In this document: positions 9,226 to 16,446 of the stretch, piece by piece
Numbering within the stretch: the stretch's first letter is position 1
How the letters are laid out: each line of letters starts with the position of its first letter
Source: Clostridia bacterium
GTDB lineage: Bacteria; Bacillota; Clostridia; TANB77; CAG-508
NCBI GenBank assembly: GCA_022790685.1
Contig: JAAVXQ010000144.1
Location: forward strand, 1 to 19,015
Length of the DNA: 19,015 nucleotides
Direction: 5' to 3'
Position numbers and translations under genes: made by a program
Notes under the pieces: model-generated
Seen by the model: only the letters and a program-made list of their open reading frames with translations
The model's database searches: none
Told to the model about the DNA's origin: nothing

Positions 9226-9272
9226 TTAACTCCTCCTTATGCATCTTTTAGTGTTTCATTTATTTTGTATCT

Positions 9273-10190
9273 TTAATTTTCTCCTAAAACTAAAATTTCC
9301 AATTCTATATCTACATTCTTTTTTTCTTTTACAACTTTTTTTACATAATCTACTAGATTTAATATATCTTTCGAAGTTGCTTTTCCTTTATTTATTATAA
9401 ATCCAGCATGCTTATTTGAAACTTCTGCATCTCCTATAGAATATCCTTTTAGACCACATTCGTCTATAATTTTTGCTGTTATTATTCCTTCTTTTCTTTT
9501 AAAAGTACTTCCTGCATTTGGAAATTCAAGTGGTTGAGAATCAATTCTTTTTTGCATATATTCATTTATTCTTTTTTGTATTTCTTCTTTTTTACCTCTT
9601 TTTGCTTTTATGACTGTTTCTAAAATTATAACATCAATCTTAGAAAAAATACTATTTCTGTATTCAAAATTGTGTTCTTCTAAATCGATTGTTTTTATTT
9701 TTCCATCATATGTCATATATCTAGTTTTAACCAGTATATCTTTCATTTCTTTTCCATAAGCACCTGCATTCATTCTAATAGCTCCACCAACAGTACCTGG
9801 AATTCCTGCTAAAAATTCTAATCCTTCTAATTCTTCCTTTAAAGCTATGTTTGCAAGTTTAGAAAGAGCAAAACCTGCTTCAACTGTTATAAAAACATCT
9901 TCTTTACTTTTTTCTATTTTAAAATTTTTTAAATCTAATTTTATAGTAATTCCACGAATTCCTTTTTCTGTAACTAAAAGATTAGTTCCATTTCCAACTA
10001 CTGTTATTGGAATGTTGTTCTTATTTGCAAATTCAAGTACAAATTTTAAATTTTTAATTGAAGTTATATTTATAAAAAAATCTGCATTTCCTCCTATTTT
10101 AAAAGATGTATGATTGATCATAGGTTCATCTTTTAAAATATCTTTTTTATTTATACCGCCATCTTGTAAGCTTAAATAAATATCTTCCAT
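9273..10190 (-). CDS. murB: UDP-N-acetylenolpyruvoylglucosamine reductase MurB
   Basis: MurB is a cytoplasmic flavoenzyme that reduces UDP-GlcNAc-enolpyruvate to UDP-MurNAc in peptidoglycan precursor synthesis. I choose the ATG at 10190 (305 residues). The upstream ATG at 10203-10205 has no ribosome site and itself overlaps GGGAG, which is placed 8 bases before the chosen ATG. FAD-domain motifs are VVGNGTNLLVTEKGI and IPGTVGGAIRMNAGAYG; the latter and YRNSIFS mark the MurB active site. The catalytic Ser is in NAGSTFKR, and the terminal Glu is in DIELEILVLG. GYSIGDAEVSNKHAGFIIN also matches. The absence of the extra C-terminal insertion puts it in the type II class usual for Firmicutes. It precedes the yvcK-like gene by 47 bases. 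Confidence 0.95.
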   Translation of the reverse strand: MEDIYLSLQDGGINKKDILKDEPMINHTSFKIGGNADFFINITSIKNLKFVLEFANKNNIPITVVGNGTNLLVTEKGIRGITIKLDLKNFKIEKSKEDVFITVEAGFALSKLANIALKEELEGLEFLAGIPGTVGGAIRMNAGAYGKEMKDILVKTRYMTYDGKIKTIDLEEHNFEYRNSIFSKIDVIILETVIKAKRGKKEEIQKRINEYMQKRIDSQPLEFPNAGSTFKRKEGIITAKIIDECGLKGYSIGDAEVSNKHAGFIINKGKATSKDILNLVDYVKKVVKEKKNVDIELEILVLGEN

Positions 10191-10198
10191 ACTGTTTA

Positions 10199-10203
10199 CT
10201 CCC
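10199..10203 (-). promoter_or_regulatory. Ribosome binding site deciding the murB start
   Basis: GGGAG on the minus strand lies 8 bases before the ATG at 10190. The upstream ATG at 10205 overlaps it and has only A/T-rich sequence in front, so that ATG is unlikely to be used. Confidence 0.7.
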
Positions 10204-10237
10204 ATATTTTAATTATATGTAAATATAATTATTGATA

Positions 10238-10864
10238 TTAAAAATCATTAAAAGAAGTGTTGTCAATTTCTTTATTTTTTTCTGTGCTTTTACCTTCTAT
10301 ATATAATACACTGCCAGCTCCTGTTATTTGTTTTGTTTCATTATATACTTCACCAGTTTTATAGTTAACTATAAAGGTATCAGTGCTTATTTCTGTAGAT
10401 GTACTGGCATCTTCGACATCTCCTGGTTTAGTTATTTTTAGTTTTTTTAAATCTTCTGTTTCTAATCTATAATAATAGTCTTCATCTGCTGAATATTCTT
10501 TAATTTTTCCATTTTCATCATATGCCTCACTGTTTAAATTTAATTTAAATTCATTTACTTGATGCTCAGACAATTTATCTACCTCAATAGTCTTTAAATC
10601 TTCAATCTTTTTTCCATAATACTGTGTTGTACCAGAGCTCCCTAAAGTCACTTTTCCATTATTTCCTAAAGAACTAGCCTGAGAATATTTTCCTAAAGCA
10701 GCTTGTTGTACCATGTAAAGTATTGATAAGTCTTGTTTATCAATAGTGTTTCCTATTCCATCTAGTCCAATATTTATAGATACAGTTGCTATTATCAGAA
10801 GAACAATTACTGTCATTACTAATATTATAAATGTAATTCCATTTTCATTTCTATAATTTATCAT
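10238..10864 (-). CDS. Type IV prepilin-like (class III signal) protein
   Basis: This is a 208-residue protein with a class III signal: the short charged leader MINYRNENG, then ITFIILVMTVIVLLIIATVSI as the hydrophobic helix. A prepilin peptidase would cut after Gly9. The residue at mature position 5 is Ile, not the nearly universal Glu, so it may be a minor or pseudopilin-like component. The rest (about residues 30-208) is hydrophilic and rich in Glu, Lys, Ser and Thr, with no family I recognise; it includes a Ser/Gly-rich patch and a Tyr-rich patch (DEDYYYRLE). AGGAGAG lies upstream of the ATG. It sits 47 bases before the murB start and is probably the first gene of the block. No other pilus assembly genes are present in the window. 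Confidence 0.65.
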   Translation of the reverse strand: MINYRNENGITFIILVMTVIVLLIIATVSINIGLDGIGNTIDKQDLSILYMVQQAALGKYSQASSLGNNGKVTLGSSGTTQYYGKKIEDLKTIEVDKLSEHQVNEFKLNLNSEAYDENGKIKEYSADEDYYYRLETEDLKKLKITKPGDVEDASTSTEISTDTFIVNYKTGEVYNETKQITGAGSVLYIEGKSTEKNKEIDNTSFNDF

Positions 10865-10941
10865 TTGCTATTTTCTCTCCTTTTTAAAAATAGAACTTAT
10901 TATTTTATTTTTAATATAATCTATGCTAAAAAGATATAGTA

Positions 10942-10970
10942 ATACTATCATTTTTTTGATTTTTTTACAA
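10942..10970 (-). promoter_or_regulatory. Possible promoter for the prepilin-murB block
   Basis: On the minus strand, TTGTAA (10965-10970) and TAGTAT (10942-10947) are separated by 17 bases. A small inverted repeat, ATAGTA-A-TACTAT (10936-10948), overlaps the -10 box and could be an operator. The region is so A/T-rich that chance matches are likely. Confidence 0.35.
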
Positions 10971-11008
10971 GTATATTTACCTTTTTTATTATATTTATTT
11001 CTTGTTTA

Positions 11009-11037
11009 TTGTTTCTATTTTTTTAATATGTTATAAT
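11009..11037 (+). promoter_or_regulatory. Probable promoter of the 242-residue membrane protein gene
   Basis: TTGTTT (11009-11014) and a perfect TATAAT (11032-11037) are spaced 17 bases apart, about 41 bases before the ATG at 11079. The -35 box is only a partial match. Confidence 0.5.
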
Positions 11038-11078
11038 TTTATTGTAAAGATATTTTTATATTTAGGAGGACTTTTTTA

Positions 11079-11807
11079 ATGTTTGGATTTTTAATTTTTA
11101 TATTTTTAATAGTACTATACTCTAAGTCCTATATATATAATAACCATAATAATAAAAAAATAGTGGTTAAGAAAAACGGAATAATCTATAAAACTATATA
11201 TCCATTCGAATATGCCTTTATTAATCCTTTTACAGATACTCATGAAGTTGTAAAATTACTTCCTACTGAACAAGTTAATAAAAAAACAAATGATTCTCAT
11301 AGAAGTTTTAAATTAAATATTCCAATATTTTCTTTAGATAGAAAAAGTGCAACAATTTTTACTAGAGGCTCTTATACAATCACTAACTACATATCTACTA
11401 CTACAGTTGAAGATATGATTGCTAAAATAGTAAAAAATTATTATTCTCAAAAAATTTTTTCCCAATCTTCTCTTGAAGTACATAAAAGTGAATTAAATAT
11501 TTTAGATAAATTAAGAGATAAATTTACTAGTTATAAAATTTCCATTGATTCTTTTGACTTATCTTTAACGGAATTTAATGAAAATTTTGAAAAATCTGAT
11601 TGTGTTCATTATGAATATTCTCCTATAGAAACGTATAAGAAAAAAGCTATATCTAATTTAAGCCGAGAAAAGAATGTAGATGCAATAGTTGATTATTCTA
11701 TAGAAACCTCAGATAACCCTATAAGAGAAAAAATATCTATAAATAGCGCTTTGCATAATACTTTAAATAATATGGATTGTAATATTGATCCCATTGATAA
11801 TAAATAA
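11079..11807 (+). CDS. Uncharacterised membrane-anchored protein, possibly SPFH-like
   Basis: I do not recognise this 242-residue protein with confidence. One N-terminal membrane segment (about residues 2-19) is followed by KKNGIIYKTIYPFEYAFINPFTDTHEVVKLL. That stretch resembles the opening of stomatin/band-7 (SPFH) domains, where a bulky PF segment leads into the first strands, but the match is weak. No signal cleavage site is obvious, so it is probably a membrane-anchored protein with a hydrophilic domain to about residue 190 and an Asn/Asp-rich tail. TTTAGGAGGA gives a strong ribosome site. It is the only plus-strand gene between minus-strand blocks and has its own promoter and terminator, so it is a single-gene unit. 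It contains a CGA arginine codon but no in-frame CGG. Confidence 0.6.
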   Translation: MFGFLIFIFLIVLYSKSYIYNNHNNKKIVVKKNGIIYKTIYPFEYAFINPFTDTHEVVKLLPTEQVNKKTNDSHRSFKLNIPIFSLDRKSATIFTRGSYTITNYISTTTVEDMIAKIVKNYYSQKIFSQSSLEVHKSELNILDKLRDKFTSYKISIDSFDLSLTEFNENFEKSDCVHYEYSPIETYKKKAISNLSREKNVDAIVDYSIETSDNPIREKISINSALHNTLNNMDCNIDPIDNK

Positions 11808-11840
11808 TTTACAAATAAACAATTTGTGCTAATATAAATA

Positions 11841-11882
11841 AAAAGTCCTAATTGCTATTTTTCTCTAGCAATTAGGACTTTT
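11841..11882. terminator. Bidirectional intrinsic terminator
   Basis: A perfect 17-bp stem (AAAAGTCCTAATTGCTA at 11841-11857 with 11866-11882) surrounds an 8-nt loop and has T-rich flanks on both strands. It lies between two convergent genes and serves both. Confidence 0.9.
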
Positions 11883-11896
11883 ATTATTACTTCTTA

Positions 11897-13111
11897 TTAT
11901 TTTTGATATAAAGAAATATCTGATATTTTACAAGCTAAATATGGTAATTCTTTATTTTCCTCTTTTATAAATATTACAAATTCATCCTCAAAGTAAAAAT
12001 TTCTTGGAGCTTTTTTATCTGTATCTATTGCAGAAGTAAAAGTAACTTGCATTAGAGCTTCGCTCTTTACTTTTCCACCTTCACTATCTAATTCAAATTC
12101 GATGGTTTGTATAGCATCTGCTATTTCAGCAGTTCTTCCATCTTTTGCAATAAATGGTTTATTTTCTAATTCTTCATATTCTTTCTTTTCATTTATCTTT
12201 ATATTTGGAATTTTCAAATTATCTTTTTCTAAAAATTCTTTATCTCCTTCAAAAGCTCCAGCTTTTTGGTTTATTTCTTTATAAATATCACTAAAGTTAT
12301 TCTTTTCACATCCTCTAGAAAGAATAAGTTTGTCCCCTTGTTTAGTTGATATTTCAACTGCAAAATCATTATCAGAATTGTAATATAAAACTTTTACTTG
12401 ATTTCTTACTGCATCTTCTGTATCTGAATTTATTCCAAAATATTTTATATCCTTATATTTATCTCCAAAAGGTGCTGTTTCTAAGGTAGTAAATTTATTT
12501 TCAAATTTGAATTCTCTTTTAAGCATTGAATAAAAAATGTATTTTTCTATATCATTAGTATCCTTTATGTCTTCATCTGCCCAATTGATAGTATCTAAAA
12601 TACTACTCTTTTCATTAAATTTATCTTTTATACCCTTTTCTATTTTTTCTTTTAATTCTATAGTTTTTAAACCATATGTTTTATAATATAGTTCATCACT
12701 TATCATTTCTTCTTTAAATTCTTGTTTATTTAAGTTTTCAGCCATTTCTTCTTGAGGGTTAAATACAACCTCTTGTTTTACAACTTCATTTACCATATCA
12801 TTCCAAATTAATTGAAAAGTTGGACACCAAATTGAATTTGGCTTTATCTCCTCTAGCATTGTTGGTAAAATTGAAATTTCTTCATTATTTCTTTCAACTA
12901 TCTGTGGCACTTCTTCATCTTTGTCATCTTCTTCTTTTTCATAAACTTCCTCTTCCTTTAATAAAAGAGATTGTTTAAGAAATTCTATAAGTGTTTTATC
13001 AGATTTAGAATTTTTGTTATTGATAAGTAGCGCCATTAGCATTATTCCTAGAATTATTGCAATTATTACTATTCCTATCAGTCCTTTTTTACTATTAACT
13101 TTAACCTTCAT
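11897..13111 (-). CDS. Uncharacterised membrane-anchored extracytoplasmic protein
   Basis: This 404-residue protein has a basic start, then one membrane segment (GLIGIVIIAIILGIMLMALLI, about residues 10-30), and an acidic Glu/Asp-rich linker (about 53-70). This predicts an outward-facing domain. The domain begins with SIWCPTFQLIWNDM (about 92-105) and ends with RNFYFEDEFVIFIKEENKELPYLACKI. The alternating hydrophobic pattern of that end faintly recalls the last strands of serpins, and the Trp-rich start the serpin N-terminal helices, but I see no clear reactive-centre loop, so I leave it unnamed. It is monocistronic, with its own promoter, an AAAGGAGAAA ribosome site and a strong terminator. 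Function is unknown. Confidence 0.7.
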   Translation of the reverse strand: MKVKVNSKKGLIGIVIIAIILGIMLMALLINNKNSKSDKTLIEFLKQSLLLKEEEVYEKEEDDKDEEVPQIVERNNEEISILPTMLEEIKPNSIWCPTFQLIWNDMVNEVVKQEVVFNPQEEMAENLNKQEFKEEMISDELYYKTYGLKTIELKEKIEKGIKDKFNEKSSILDTINWADEDIKDTNDIEKYIFYSMLKREFKFENKFTTLETAPFGDKYKDIKYFGINSDTEDAVRNQVKVLYYNSDNDFAVEISTKQGDKLILSRGCEKNNFSDIYKEINQKAGAFEGDKEFLEKDNLKIPNIKINEKKEYEELENKPFIAKDGRTAEIADAIQTIEFELDSEGGKVKSEALMQVTFTSAIDTDKKAPRNFYFEDEFVIFIKEENKELPYLACKISDISLYQK

Positions 13112-13145
13112 ATTTTCTCCTTTGTATATTTATTTATCCTTATTT

Positions 13146-13174
13146 ATTATATATTAAACAAAATTCTTTGTAAA
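13146..13174 (-). promoter_or_regulatory. Promoter of the 404-residue anchored protein gene
   Basis: On the minus strand, TTTACA (13169-13174) and TATAAT (13146-13151) are separated by exactly 17 bases. They lie about 35 bases upstream of the ATG and close to the sigma-A consensus, in the gap after galE. Confidence 0.7.
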
Positions 13175-13190
13175 GAAATAAAATTAATCT

Positions 13191-14189
13191 TTAAGCATTA
13201 TTCTTTTCATAATTCCAAGCATCTCTACAAATATCTTCTATAGTTTTTTCTGTTTTCCAATCAAGTTCTTTTAAAGCTTTTTGGCTATCAGCAAAATATT
13301 CTGGTAAATCTCCAGGTCTTCTTTGGGCAATTTTATAATTTAGTTTAATATTATTTACCTTTTCAAAAGTAGTAACTAATTCTAATACACTTACACCTTT
13401 TCCTGAGCCTAAATTATATACCTTTAATCCTTGTTTCATTTTTTTGAGTGCTTGTACATGCCCTTTTGCTAAATCTACAACATGTATATAATCTCTTACT
13501 CCTGTGCCATCTGGAGTTGGATAATCATTTCCAAATATACTTAAAGTTTCTAATTTACCAGAAGCCACTTTCATTATATATGGCATTAAGTTATTTGGAA
13601 TTCCATTTGGTTCTTCACCTATAAGACCACTTTCATGAGCTCCAACTGGATTAAAATATCTAAGAATTGATATGTTCCATGAATTATCTGAGAAATATAA
13701 ATCTTCTAGTATTTTTTCTATCATAGCTTTTGTTGTTCCATATGGGCTTGTAGTTTCTCCTCTTTTCATTGTTTCTACATATTTTGGAGTTTCTTGCTCT
13801 CCATATACAGTCGCAGAAGAGCTAAAAACAAATTTTTTAACATTATATTCATGCATTATTTCTAATAAATTAGTAGTAGTTATTATATTGTTAGAGTAAT
13901 ACATAAGTGGTTTTTTTACTGATTCACCTACTGCTTTATATCCAGCAAAATGTATAACTGCTTCTATATTTTTTTCTTCTTCAAATACTTTTTTTATTTT
14001 TTCTTTATCTTTTAAATCGTATTTATATAGTTTAAATTTCTTACCAGAAATTTTTTCTATTTTTTCTAAAACTTCTTCTTTACTATTATATAAATTATCT
14101 ACAATTATAACTTCATTATCTTCTTTTGCAAGTTCTACACAAGTATGTGAACCTATAAATCCAAGTCCACCTGTTACTAAAATTTTCAT
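13191..14189 (-). CDS. galE: UDP-glucose 4-epimerase
   Basis: This 332-residue short-chain dehydrogenase-type epimerase interconverts UDP-glucose and UDP-galactose, using bound NAD. The NAD-binding motif is GGLGFIGSH (residues 7-15). The active site is SSSATVYG (about 123-130) followed by SPYGTTKAM, giving the Ser/Tyr/Lys set. RYFNPVGAHESGLIGEEP and GTGVRDYIHVVDLAKGH are GalE signatures, and length matches the family. An AAGGAGATA ribosome site precedes the ATG. It has its own promoter and is separated from the unknown gene upstream by a terminator, so it is probably a single-gene unit. Lying close to a polysaccharide operon, it may supply galactosyl donor for surface sugars, in addition to Leloir metabolism. 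All catalytic motifs are intact. Confidence 0.95.
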   Translation of the reverse strand: MKILVTGGLGFIGSHTCVELAKEDNEVIIVDNLYNSKEEVLEKIEKISGKKFKLYKYDLKDKEKIKKVFEEEKNIEAVIHFAGYKAVGESVKKPLMYYSNNIITTTNLLEIMHEYNVKKFVFSSSATVYGEQETPKYVETMKRGETTSPYGTTKAMIEKILEDLYFSDNSWNISILRYFNPVGAHESGLIGEEPNGIPNNLMPYIMKVASGKLETLSIFGNDYPTPDGTGVRDYIHVVDLAKGHVQALKKMKQGLKVYNLGSGKGVSVLELVTTFEKVNNIKLNYKIAQRRPGDLPEYFADSQKALKELDWKTEKTIEDICRDAWNYEKNNA

Positions 14190-14219
14190 AGTATATCTCC
14201 TTAAATTTTATTCTATAAC

Positions 14220-14248
14220 ATTATATAACTACTAAATAATATTTTCAA
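14220..14248 (-). promoter_or_regulatory. Promoter of galE
   Basis: On the minus strand, TTGAAA (14243-14248) and TATAAT (14220-14225) are separated by 17 bases, about 30 bases before the galE ATG. Both boxes are near consensus. Confidence 0.75.
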
Positions 14249-14256
14249 CTACTAAT

Positions 14257-14298
14257 AAAAGAGAAACCTTCATATTTTACTATATGAAGGCTCCTTTT
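14257..14298 (-). terminator. Intrinsic terminator after the 259-residue protein gene
   Basis: CCTTCATAT (14267-14275) pairs with ATATGAAGG (14282-14290). Further partly mismatched pairing extends outward, and a T-rich tract follows on the minus strand. It lies directly after the stop at 14298 and upstream of the galE promoter. Confidence 0.7.
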
Positions 14299-15077
14299 TA
14301 CATTAAAACTTCTTTTGGAAAAATATCTTCTCTATCTATTTCTTGTAGCATTTTAAATAATTTATATGAATATTCATTATCACGTGCTATTTCTAACAAC
14401 ATATTTCCATCTATTTCTAGACCATTTATAATTTCTGTTTTTATTAAAAATATCTTTGTTTCAAAGTCTAATTCTATTTCTTTTGCTTTATTAATCAAGA
14501 TAATGGTATCCTTATCATTAATATAACAAGATACATTTAATAATATTTGCATAGTTAAATATACATCTTTATTTATGCTTTTTTTATTTTCTTTTATATA
14601 TAATATTAATTGAGATATCTTATCATTAATACTTTCAATTATCATTTCTTTTTCATCTTTTTTAAATAGTTTTCCTTTTGGATCAATATTAAGCATAACT
14701 AAATACATACAATCTGCCACTCTGTTATAAGAATATTTTGCAATCTTTGCTAGAGTAGGCACCAGCATTTGATATTTCTCTTTAAAAATCTCAATCTTCT
14801 CTAAGTTTGTTATAAAAGGTATTTCATCAAAAGTATTTTCTAAAATCATGCAAAAAAACAAAAATTTTATTTTATCATTTGCTTTATATAAGCTTTCCAA
14901 CATATATGGTAACTTGTCTAATTTTATTTCTTTAATATTATCAAAAATCTGATCTATCCATTTTTCTAAATCTTGTTCTTTTATTTCCCATTCTACTATT
15001 ATTTTATCTACTTCTTTTTGTGTTTTACTATCATTTATCTTCTTTGAAAGTTTTAAAAATTCATTTTTCATGTACAC
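14298..15077 (-). CDS. Uncharacterised helical protein
   Basis: I do not recognise this protein. It is about 259 residues, soluble, rich in Ile, Lys and Glu, and looks all-helical with amphipathic repeats that could be HEAT- or TPR-like. No signal, membrane segment or catalytic motif is seen. The reading frame begins GTG-TAC-ATG, and either the GTG at 15077 or the ATG at 15071 could start it. Neither has a nearby ribosome site; the only AGGAG-like sequence is about 30-40 bases upstream. Upstream in-frame extension is blocked by TAA after six more codons. Its promoter overlaps a perfect inverted repeat, and a terminator follows it, so it appears to be a single-gene unit between galE and the polysaccharide operon. 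Confidence 0.6.
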   Translation of the reverse strand: MYMKNEFLKLSKKINDSKTQKEVDKIIVEWEIKEQDLEKWIDQIFDNIKEIKLDKLPYMLESLYKANDKIKFLFFCMILENTFDEIPFITNLEKIEIFKEKYQMLVPTLAKIAKYSYNRVADCMYLVMLNIDPKGKLFKKDEKEMIIESINDKISQLILYIKENKKSINKDVYLTMQILLNVSCYINDKDTIILINKAKEIELDFETKIFLIKTEIINGLEIDGNMLLEIARDNEYSYKLFKMLQEIDREDIFPKEVLM

Positions 15078-15164
15078 ACATTTTGCTATAATAATTTTTT
15101 AATTTAATATAGCACTCCTGTTCTCTTAAATTTGTAAAATTCATATTTACTATAATTTTTATAT

Positions 15165-15192
15165 ATTAAATTCTAACATAATAGAATTTAAT
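15165..15192. repeat. Perfect 11-bp inverted repeat, candidate operator
   Basis: ATTAAATTCTA (15165-15175) and TAGAATTTAAT (15182-15192) are perfect inverted copies around 6 bases. The repeat covers the spacer and -10 box of the predicted minus-strand promoter of the 259-residue gene. That placement suits a repressor site, but an A/T hairpin without function is possible. Confidence 0.55.
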
Positions 15193-15198
15193 GTTCAA
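15170..15198 (-). promoter_or_regulatory. Probable promoter of the 259-residue protein gene
   Basis: On the minus strand, TTGAAC (15193-15198) and TAGAAT (15170-15175) are spaced 17 bases apart. The expected start point leaves an untranslated leader of about 85 bases before the start codon. Confidence 0.6.
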
Positions 15199-15216
15199 TA
15201 CATTTAAAAAAATGCT

Positions 15217-15244
15217 AATAAAAAATAGAACAATTTTATTGTGC
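15217..15244 (-). terminator. Weak possible terminator after the polysaccharide operon
   Basis: On the minus strand, a short ACAAT/ATTGT hairpin (15230-15242) is followed by a T-rich stretch. It is about 45 bases past the last stop of the operon. The stem is only five A/T-rich pairs, so support is weak. The rest of the 15078-15287 gap holds the promoter and inverted repeat, and otherwise nothing I can identify. Confidence 0.3.
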
Positions 15245-15287
15245 AATGTATTTAACTTACGCAACTTTTGTCCTATTTTTTTATATA

Positions 15288-16427
15288 TTATTTTTTTATC
15301 TTATTTAATAGGCTTTTACATTTTCTAAAAACCTTTCTTATAAAAGAAACTTTTATATTCTGGTTAATATTATCTATTACTGATATCTTATCTAAATTAT
15401 TAAAAAATTTTTCTCTATTTCTATGCATAGGCACATTTTTATTATGATTGTATAAAAATGCTAAATCCTTATCTACTTCCTTATATTTTATATATTCCTT
15501 TACATTATCAAATACTTCAGAAGCTTTTTTTGAATTTACCATGAAAAGTGATATTCCTATATCCTTATCTTCAACCTCTGGCATAACTTTTTCAATTCCC
15601 CAAAAATCTCCTATGGAAAAATCAGTTACTCTGTTAGAACTAGCAAATACACAACTATGGCATGAAGGTCTATTTATTAGTTCTTTTACAAATGCTGAAA
15701 AAAATGTTTTTTCTTCTTCCTTTTCATTATCCATATATTCAATTATTGGTGTTTGATTACGCCAGCCATTATCCTTTGTTCTAAAATAAATCATTTTAAT
15801 TTTTTTATCTCTACTATTTTCTATTTCATTTTTATACTTATCAAAAACCTTTTGAGAGGGATTTGCATGGCAAATAATATCACACAATATTAATTTTTCA
15901 TATTCTTTTACTAAATATGTTTTCAAAGCATTACATTGACAAGGTGTTCCTGTAAAAAGTACATATCTATCATCTTTTAAAAATTCTTCTACTTTTCTAT
16001 AGGAATCCTTTATATCACTTCTTACATATTTTGAACCTTGAAATCTTTTACACTCTTCAAGAGTTTCATAGGAATTATGTCTTACTTTCAAATTTTCATC
16101 GTATTCAACTCCAAAAACAACTCCTTTTTTTTCTATTACATATCTTGCAAGAATATAAAACATTCCACCAGAAGAACTTTCTTCTAATTCTTTTTCATTT
16201 TTATTTATTGCAACATATACTTTTTCATTTCCTAAGGAAGTATTATAATTACTACATATATTCTTACATTTATTACAATTAATGCATTTATCTTTATCTA
16301 TTTCTGGATAGAAAAATCCTTCTTGGTCTTCTACCATTTTTATAGCATTTGTTGGACAAACTTTTGTGCATATTTCACAACCATTGCACATGCTTTTATC
16401 TTTATTTTTTAAATATATATTTTCCAT
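15288..16427 (-). CDS. Iron-sulfur F420-hydrogenase-beta-like protein of polysaccharide cluster
   Basis: This 379-residue protein has an N-terminal double 4Fe-4S ferredoxin module (CNGCEICTKVCP at about 15-26 and CINCNKCKNICS at about 48-59). It is followed by a domain related to the C-terminal part of coenzyme F420 hydrogenase/dehydrogenase beta subunit (VFTGTPCQCNALKTYL, ILCDIICHANPS, SIGDFWG). Family members without F420 metabolism are common in surface-polysaccharide clusters beside polysaccharide pyruvyl transferases and flippases, as here. The probable role is a redox or flavin-linked step in sugar modification, but the reaction is not established. A GAGGAAAA site precedes the ATG, 19 bases after the flippase stop, so it is the last gene of the operon. 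All eight cluster cysteines are present. Confidence 0.85.
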   Translation of the reverse strand: MENIYLKNKDKSMCNGCEICTKVCPTNAIKMVEDQEGFFYPEIDKDKCINCNKCKNICSNYNTSLGNEKVYVAINKNEKELEESSSGGMFYILARYVIEKKGVVFGVEYDENLKVRHNSYETLEECKRFQGSKYVRSDIKDSYRKVEEFLKDDRYVLFTGTPCQCNALKTYLVKEYEKLILCDIICHANPSQKVFDKYKNEIENSRDKKIKMIYFRTKDNGWRNQTPIIEYMDNEKEEEKTFFSAFVKELINRPSCHSCVFASSNRVTDFSIGDFWGIEKVMPEVEDKDIGISLFMVNSKKASEVFDNVKEYIKYKEVDKDLAFLYNHNKNVPMHRNREKFFNNLDKISVIDNINQNIKVSFIRKVFRKCKSLLNKIKK

Positions 16428-16446
16428 TTTTCCTCTTTTTACATTT

